From contig NZ_QLLY01000006.1 of NCBI RefSeq assembly GCF_003259365.1, positions 64,851 through 128,850 of the forward strand: 64,000 nucleotides of DNA, given 5' to 3'. Shown here in pieces: positions 59,583-64,000 of the stretch; the first letter of the stretch is position 1; each line of letters begins with the position of its first letter. Source of the stretch: Streptomyces sp. PsTaAH-137. GTDB taxonomy: Bacteria > Actinomycetota > Actinomycetes > Streptomycetales > Streptomycetaceae. The position numbers and the translations under genes are program-made. A model generated the notes under the pieces. That model was not told the DNA's origin. It worked only from the letters and a program-made list of their open reading frames with translations, and did not search any database.

Positions 59583-60419
59583 ATGGGAATCCGCAAGTAC
59601 AAGCCGACGACGCCGGGCCGCCGTGGCTCCTCCGTCGCCGACTTCGTCGAGGTCACGCGGTCCACGCCGGAGAAGTCGCTGGTCCGCCCCCTGCACAGCA
59701 AGGGCGGTCGTAACAACTCCGGTCGCGTGACCGTTCGCCACCAGGGTGGCGGACACAAGCGCGCCTACCGCGTGATCGACTTCCGTCGTCACGACAAGGA
59801 CGGCGTGCCGGCCAAGGTCGCTCACATCGAGTACGACCCCAACCGCACCGCCCGCATCGCCCTCCTGCACTACGCGGACGGCGAGAAGCGCTACATCCTG
59901 GCCCCGCGCGGTCTCGCGCAGGGTGCCGTGGTGGAGAACGGCCCGGCGGCCGACATCAAGCCCGGTAACAACCTGGCGCTCCGCAACATCCCGGTCGGTA
60001 CCACGATCCACGCGATCGAGCTCCGTCCCGGTGGTGGCGCCAAGTTCGCCCGCTCCGCGGGTGCCTCCGTGCAGCTGCTGGCCAAGGAGGGCGCCATGGC
60101 GCACCTCCGTATGCCGTCCGGTGAGATCCGCCTGGTCGACGTGCGCTGCCGCGCCACCGTCGGCGAGGTCGGCAACGCCGAGCAGAGCAACATCAACTGG
60201 GGCAAGGCCGGCCGCATGCGCTGGAAGGGCGTCCGCCCGACCGTGCGTGGTGTCGTCATGAACCCGGTTGACCACCCGCACGGTGGTGGTGAAGGCAAGA
60301 CCTCCGGTGGTCGTCACCCGGTCTCGCCGTGGGGCAAGAAGGAGGGTCGTACTCGTGATCGCAACAAGGCGAGCAACAAGTACATCGTCCGCCGCCGCAA
60401 GTCGAACAAGAAGCGCTAG
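59583..60419 (+). CDS. rplB: 50S ribosomal protein L2
   Basis: The protein has 278 aa. [39 protein letters not shown] and [16 protein letters not shown], with the conserved His near the peptidyl transferase centre, are present. L2 is needed for subunit joining. It begins 38 bases after rplW. Confidence 0.98.
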   Translation: MGIRKYKPTTPGRRGSSVADFVEVTRSTPEKSLVRPLHSKGGRNNSGRVTVRHQGGGHKRAYRVIDFRRHDKDGVPAKVAHIEYDPNRTARIALLHYADGEKRYILAPRGLAQGAVVENGPAADIKPGNNLALRNIPVGTTIHAIELRPGGGAKFARSAGASVQLLAKEGAMAHLRMPSGEIRLVDVRCRATVGEVGNAEQSNINWGKAGRMRWKGVRPTVRGVVMNPVDHPHGGGEGKTSGGRHPVSPWGKKEGRTRDRNKASNKYIVRRRKSNKKR

Positions 60420-60431
60420 GAGCGGGTTTAG

Positions 60432-60713
60432 ATGCCGCGCAGTCTCAAGAAGGGACCCTTCGTCGACGGCCACCTCGTAAAGAAGGTGGACGTACAGAAC
60501 GAAGCCGGTACCAAGAACGTCATCAAGACCTGGTCCCGTCGCTCGATGATCATCCCCAGCATGCTGGGCCACACGATCGCGGTGCACAACGGCAAGACCC
60601 ACATCCCGGTGTTCGTCACCGAGTCGATGGTCGGCCACAAGCTCGGCGAGTTCTCGCCGACGCGCACCTTCCGGGGGCACGTCAAGGACGACCGGAAGTC
60701 GAAGCGCCGCTAA
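60432..60713 (+). CDS. rpsS: 30S ribosomal protein S19
   Basis: The protein has 93 aa: [40 protein letters not shown] and [20 protein letters not shown]. It pairs with S13 in the 30S head near the A-site tRNA. AGGAG lies eight to nine bases before the start. Confidence 0.98.
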   Translation: MPRSLKKGPFVDGHLVKKVDVQNEAGTKNVIKTWSRRSMIIPSMLGHTIAVHNGKTHIPVFVTESMVGHKLGEFSPTRTFRGHVKDDRKSKRR

Positions 60714-60755
60714 CGCGGGGTGGAATCGACTATGACTAACACCGAAGGGACAACC

Positions 60756-61103
60756 ATGGAAGCCAGGGCCCAGGCGCGGTACATCCGCGTCACGCCCATG
60801 AAGGCCCGCCGCGTGGTGGACCTCATCCGTGGCATGGATGCCACGGAGGCTCAGGCGGTCCTGCGTTTCGCCCCGCAGGCCGCGAGCGTGCCGGTCGGCA
60901 AGGTGCTGGACAGCGCCATTGCCAACGCCGCGCACAACTACGACCACCCGGACGCTTCGTCGCTGTTCATCAGCGAGGCGTTCGTCGATGAGGGCCCGAC
61001 CCTGAAGCGGTTCCGTCCGCGTGCCCAGGGCCGTGCCTACCGGATCCGCAAGCGGACCTCCCACATCACCGTGGTCGTCAGCAGCAAGGAAGGAACCCGG
61101 TAA
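60756..61103 (+). CDS. rplV: 50S ribosomal protein L22
   Basis: The protein has 115 aa from the ATG at 60756, preferred because AAGGGA lies at 60745-60750; in-frame starts at 60720 and 60732 are weaker. [20 protein letters not shown] and [20 protein letters not shown], the loop of the exit tunnel, are intact. The stop overlaps the rpsC start by one base. Confidence 0.94.
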   Translation: MEARAQARYIRVTPMKARRVVDLIRGMDATEAQAVLRFAPQAASVPVGKVLDSAIANAAHNYDHPDASSLFISEAFVDEGPTLKRFRPRAQGRAYRIRKRTSHITVVVSSKEGTR

Positions 61104-61942
61104 TGGGCCAGAAGGTAAACCCGCACGGGTTCCGGCTCGGTGTCACGACCGACTTCAAGTCGCGTTGGTACGCCGACAAGCTGTACAAGGACTACGTCAA
61201 GGAAGACGTCGCCATCCGTCGGATGATGACGTCCGGCATGGAGCGCGCCGGTATCTCGAAGGTTGAGATCGAGCGCACCCGTGACCGCGTGCGTGTGGAC
61301 ATCCACACCGCTCGTCCCGGCATCGTCATCGGCCGTCGTGGCGCCGAGGCCGACCGCATCCGCGGTGACCTCGAGAAGCTCACGGGCAAGCAGGTCCAGC
61401 TGAACATCCTCGAGGTCAAGAACCCCGAGACCGATGCTCAGCTCGTGGCCCAGGCCGTCGCGGAGCAGCTGTCCTCCCGCGTCTCCTTCCGTCGCGCCAT
61501 GCGTAAGAGCATGCAGTCGGCGATGAAGGCGGGCGCCAAGGGCATCAAGATCCAGTGTGGCGGTCGTCTCGGCGGTGCCGAGATGTCCCGTTCGGAGTTC
61601 TACCGCGAGGGCCGTGTGCCCCTGCACACGCTCCGCGCCAACGTGGACTACGGCTTCTTCGAGGCCAAGACGACCTTCGGCCGCATCGGCGTGAAGGTCT
61701 GGATCTACAAGGGCGACGTCAAGAACATCGCCGAGGTTCGCGCCGAGAACGCCGCTGCCCGCGCCGGCAACCGCCCGGCCCGTGGTGGCAACGACCGCCC
61801 GGCCGGCCGTGGTGGCCGCGGTGGCGAGCGTGGCGGTCGCGGTCGCAAGCCGCAGCAGCAGACGGCTCCGGCCGCCGAGGCCCCCAAGGCCGACGCGCCC
61901 GCCGCTGCCGCTCCGGCTGAGAGCACCGGAACGGAGGCCTGA
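61103..61942 (+). CDS. rpsC: 30S ribosomal protein S3
   Basis: The protein has 279 aa, longer than the E. coli protein (233) because of a C-terminal Arg/Gly-rich stretch ([20 protein letters not shown]) and an Ala/Pro tail from about residue 222. The KH domain ([18 protein letters not shown]) and [20 protein letters not shown] are present. S3 lies at the mRNA entry and helps unwind mRNA. Confidence 0.97.
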   Translation: MGQKVNPHGFRLGVTTDFKSRWYADKLYKDYVKEDVAIRRMMTSGMERAGISKVEIERTRDRVRVDIHTARPGIVIGRRGAEADRIRGDLEKLTGKQVQLNILEVKNPETDAQLVAQAVAEQLSSRVSFRRAMRKSMQSAMKAGAKGIKIQCGGRLGGAEMSRSEFYREGRVPLHTLRANVDYGFFEAKTTFGRIGVKVWIYKGDVKNIAEVRAENAAARAGNRPARGGNDRPAGRGGRGGERGGRGRKPQQQTAPAAEAPKADAPAAAAPAESTGTEA

Positions 61943-61947
61943 CCGAA

Positions 61948-62367
61948 ATGCTGATCCCCCGTAGGGTCAAGCACCGCAAGCAGCACCACCCGAAGCGCAG
62001 CGGTATGTCCAAGGGTGGCACGCAGGTTGCGTTCGGTGAGTACGGCATTCAGGCCCTCACCCCGGCGTACGTGACGAACCGTCAGATCGAGGCCGCTCGT
62101 ATCGCCATGACGCGTCACATCAAGCGTGGCGGCAAGGTCTGGATCAACATCTACCCGGACCGTCCCCTCACCAAGAAGCCTGCCGAGACCCGCATGGGTT
62201 CCGGTAAGGGTTCGCCGGAGTGGTGGATCGCCAACGTCAAGCCCGGACGCGTGATGTTCGAGCTGTCGTACCCCAACGAGAAGATCGCGCGTGAAGCCCT
62301 GACTCGTGCGGCCCACAAGCTGCCGATGAAGTGCAAGATCGTTAAGCGCGAAGCAGGTGAGGCGTGA
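61948..62367 (+). CDS. rplP: 50S ribosomal protein L16
   Basis: The protein has 139 aa: [40 protein letters not shown] and [21 protein letters not shown]16 organises the A-site region of the 50S subunit. The hydroxylated Arg loop (RMGSGKG) is conserved. Its stop overlaps the rpmC ATG by one base. Confidence 0.98.
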   Translation: MLIPRRVKHRKQHHPKRSGMSKGGTQVAFGEYGIQALTPAYVTNRQIEAARIAMTRHIKRGGKVWINIYPDRPLTKKPAETRMGSGKGSPEWWIANVKPGRVMFELSYPNEKIAREALTRAAHKLPMKCKIVKREAGEA

Positions 62368-62591
62368 TGTCGGCCGGGACCAAGGCGTCCGAGCTGCGCG
62401 AGCTGGGCAACGAGGAGCTTCTCGCGAAGCTCCGCGAGGCCAAGGAAGAGCTGTTCAACCTCCGCTTCCAGGCGGCGACCGGTCAGCTCGAGAACCACGG
62501 CCGGCTCAAGGCCGTCCGCAAGGACATCGCGCGGATCTACACCCTCATGCGTGAGCGCGAGCTGGGCATCGAGACGGTGGAGAGCGCCTGA
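62367..62591 (+). CDS. rpmC: 50S ribosomal protein L29
   Basis: The protein has 74 aa from the ATG at 62367 (a GTG three bases earlier is also possible). Two helices, [20 protein letters not shown] and [20 protein letters not shown], make up the protein, which sits at the tunnel exit beside L23. Its stop overlaps the rpsQ start by one base. Confidence 0.97.
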   Translation: MSAGTKASELRELGNEELLAKLREAKEELFNLRFQAATGQLENHGRLKAVRKDIARIYTLMRERELGIETVESA

Positions 62592-62875
62592 TGAGCGAGA
62601 AGACTGTGACTGAAGAGACTGCCGCCCGCGGCTTCCGCAAGACCCGTGAGGGTCTTGTCGTCAGCGACAAGATGGACAAGACCGTCGTCGTCGCTGTCGA
62701 GGACCGCGTCAAGCACGCGCTGTACGGCAAGGTCATCCGCCGTACGAACAAGCTCAAGGCGCACGACGAGCAGAACGCCGCCGGCGTCGGCGACCGCGTC
62801 CTCCTCATGGAGACCCGGCCGCTGTCGGCGACGAAGCGCTGGCGCGTCGTCGAGATCCTCGAGAAGGCCAAGTAA
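62591..62875 (+). CDS. rpsQ: 30S ribosomal protein S17
   Basis: The protein has 94 aa, with [20 protein letters not shown] and [20 protein letters not shown]. It binds 16S rRNA helices 7 and 11 early in assembly. It is the last gene of the tightly overlapping S10 run; a 113-bp spacer with hairpins follows. Confidence 0.98.
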   Translation: MSEKTVTEETAARGFRKTREGLVVSDKMDKTVVVAVEDRVKHALYGKVIRRTNKLKAHDEQNAAGVGDRVLLMETRPLSATKRWRVVEILEKAK

Positions 62876-62885
62876 TTCGCAAGAC

Positions 62886-62962
62886 TCTCTGACGGGGATC
62901 CCCCTCAGAGTTCGTTCCGCCAGGCTCCCGGGGCGGTGCAGTTCGCTGGACTGCCCCGGGGG
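62886..62962 (+). other. Hairpins at the S10/spc operon boundary
   Basis: CTCTGA with TCAGAG encloses GGGGATCCCC (62886-62910). A second stem CCCGGGGC (62927-62934) with GCCCCGGG (62953-62960) has an inner CAGT/ACTG. There is no T-run. They mark where ordinary S10 operons end and spc begins and may adjust expression or terminate partially. Confidence 0.6.
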
Positions 62963-62988
62963 AACCGGCAGACAAACAGGAGATAGAC

Positions 62989-63357
62989 GTGATCCAGCAG
63001 GAGTCGCGACTTCGCGTCGCCGACAACACGGGTGCGAAGGAAATCCTCACCATCCGTGTTCTCGGTGGCTCGGGTCGCCGCTACGCGGGCATCGGTGACG
63101 TCATCGTCGCCACCGTCAAGGACGCGATCCCCGGTGGCAACGTGAAGAAGGGTGACGTCGTCAAGGCGGTCATCGTTCGCACCGTCAAGGAGCGCCGCCG
63201 TCCGGACGGCTCGTACATCCGCTTCGACGAGAACGCCGCCGTCATTCTGAAGAACGACGGCGACCCTCGCGGCACCCGTATCTTCGGCCCGGTGGGCCGT
63301 GAGCTGCGCGAGAAGAAGTTCATGAAGATCATCTCGCTCGCGCCGGAGGTGCTGTAA
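62989..63357 (+). CDS. rplN: 50S ribosomal protein L14
   Basis: The protein has 122 aa from a GTG start ([20 protein letters not shown]), with [18 protein letters not shown] and [21 protein letters not shown]14 bridges the subunits and contacts silencing factor RsfS. AGGAG lies about nine bases upstream. It opens the spc-type operon. Confidence 0.98.
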   Translation: MIQQESRLRVADNTGAKEILTIRVLGGSGRRYAGIGDVIVATVKDAIPGGNVKKGDVVKAVIVRTVKERRRPDGSYIRFDENAAVILKNDGDPRGTRIFGPVGRELREKKFMKIISLAPEVL

Positions 63358-63359
63358 GC

Positions 63360-63683
63360 ATGAAGATCAAGAAGGGCGACCTGGTCCAGGTCATCACCGG
63401 TAAGGACAAGGGCAAGCAGGGCAAGGTCATTGCCGCTTACCCGCGCGACGAGCGCGTCCTGGTCGAGGGTGTCAACCGGGTCAAGAAGCACACCAAGGCC
63501 GGCCCCACCGCCTCCGGCTCGCAGGCCGGCGGCATCGTCACCACCGAGGCCCCCGTCCACGTCTCCAACGTCCAGCTGGTCGTGGAGAAGGACGGCAACA
63601 AGGTCGTGACGCGCGTCGGTTACCGCTTCGACGACGAAGGCAACAAGATCCGCGTTGCCAAGCGGACGGGTGAGGACATCTGA
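63360..63683 (+). CDS. rplX: 50S ribosomal protein L24
   Basis: The protein has 107 aa: [20 protein letters not shown] is the KOW motif, then [18 protein letters not shown]24 initiates 50S assembly. It starts two bases after the rplN stop and its stop overlaps the rplE ATG by one base. Confidence 0.98.
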   Translation: MKIKKGDLVQVITGKDKGKQGKVIAAYPRDERVLVEGVNRVKKHTKAGPTASGSQAGGIVTTEAPVHVSNVQLVVEKDGNKVVTRVGYRFDDEGNKIRVAKRTGEDI

Positions 63684-64000
63684 TGACGACCACCACTTCC
63701 CCGCGTCTGAAGCAGAAGTACCGCGACGAGATCAAGGGCAAGCTGCAGGACGAGTTCTCGTACGAGAACGTCATGCAGATCCCCGGCCTGGTCAAGATCG
63801 TGGTCAACATGGGTGTCGGTGACGCTGCGCGTGACTCGAAGCTCATGGACGGTGCTGTCCGCGACCTGACCACCATCACGGGTCAGAAGCCGGCCATCAC
63901 CAAGGCCCGCAAGTCCATCGCGCAGTTCAAGCTGCGTGAGGGCCAGCCGATCGGTGCCCACGTCACGCTTCGTGGCGACCGCATGTGGGAGTTCCTGGAC
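63683..64000 (+). CDS. rplE: 50S ribosomal protein L5, N-terminal part (cut by window end)
   Basis: The first 106 codons are present. [20 protein letters not shown] and [20 protein letters not shown], then [20 protein letters not shown], identify L5, which binds 5S rRNA. The ATG overlaps the rplX stop. The rest of the spc operon lies beyond the window. Confidence 0.96.
   Translation, partial: MTTTTSPRLKQKYRDEIKGKLQDEFSYENVMQIPGLVKIVVNMGVGDAARDSKLMDGAVRDLTTITGQKPAITKARKSIAQFKLREGQPIGAHVTLRGDRMWEFLD

Overview
The window is a high-GC actinobacterial chromosome segment, almost certainly from Streptomyces. Third codon positions are strongly G/C, GTG starts are common and one TTG start occurs. The gene order (kinases, nuo, tRNA-Tyr, tRNA-Thr/Met-rpmG, maoC pair, murB, tRNA-Trp-secE-nusG, rpl/rpo, str and S10 operons) is the one I recall from the SCO459x-SCO471x region of S. 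coelicolor. No search was run, so names rest on motifs, lengths and synteny.

Layout. 1-3960 (minus strand): the start of korA (ferredoxin-linked 2-oxoacid oxidoreductase), one NarL-type response regulator and two paralogous histidine kinases. 4156-13960 (plus): a ten-gene complex I operon nuoA-B-C-H-I-J-K-L-M-N that has no nuoD, E, F or G. 14053-16497: membrane-related genes (MscL with a zinc-ribbon tail, HtpX protease, YccF, GlsB-like). 16747-22137: YajQ, tRNA-Tyr with no element integrated behind it, two small secreted proteins, a decayed gene, a small Cys protein, an SDR, an amidohydrolase with eroded active-site motifs, and tRNA-Thr. 22172-24132: tRNA-Met, rpmG, a HadA/HadB-like dehydratase pair and a TetR gene. 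24228-32502: DHA2 exporter, small alpha/beta protein, murB, a TPR membrane protein, an SDR/TetR divergent pair, an adenosine deaminase-family gene and aspC.

32705-63999 is the transcription and translation core: tRNA-Trp, secE, nusG, rplK, rplA, two lipoproteins, rplJ and rplL behind an L10 leader, rpoB, rpoC, a DUF1707 membrane protein, rpsL, rpsG, fusA and tuf. Four accessory genes follow (ATP-binding protein, PIG-L lipoprotein, MFS exporter, MarR). The S10 operon then runs rpsJ-rplC-rplD-rplW-rplB-rpsS-rplV-rpsC-rplP-rpmC-rpsQ, continuing into rplN-rplX-rplE, which is cut by the window end.

How the parts work together. The Nuo operon encodes the membrane arm plus the NuoB/C/I connecting subunits but no NADH-oxidising module. 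With korA beside it, a ferredoxin-type electron input is an attractive inference. The kinase/regulator set lies between korA and nuo and could control either. The two best-supported new-looking regulatory features are a 17-bp operator-like site shared by a probably leaderless TetR gene and its neighbouring exporter gene, and a nearly identical 25-nt element that forms the same hairpin in the rpsL and rpsJ leaders. No CRISPR array, rRNA, insertion sequence, phage or integrase gene was seen.
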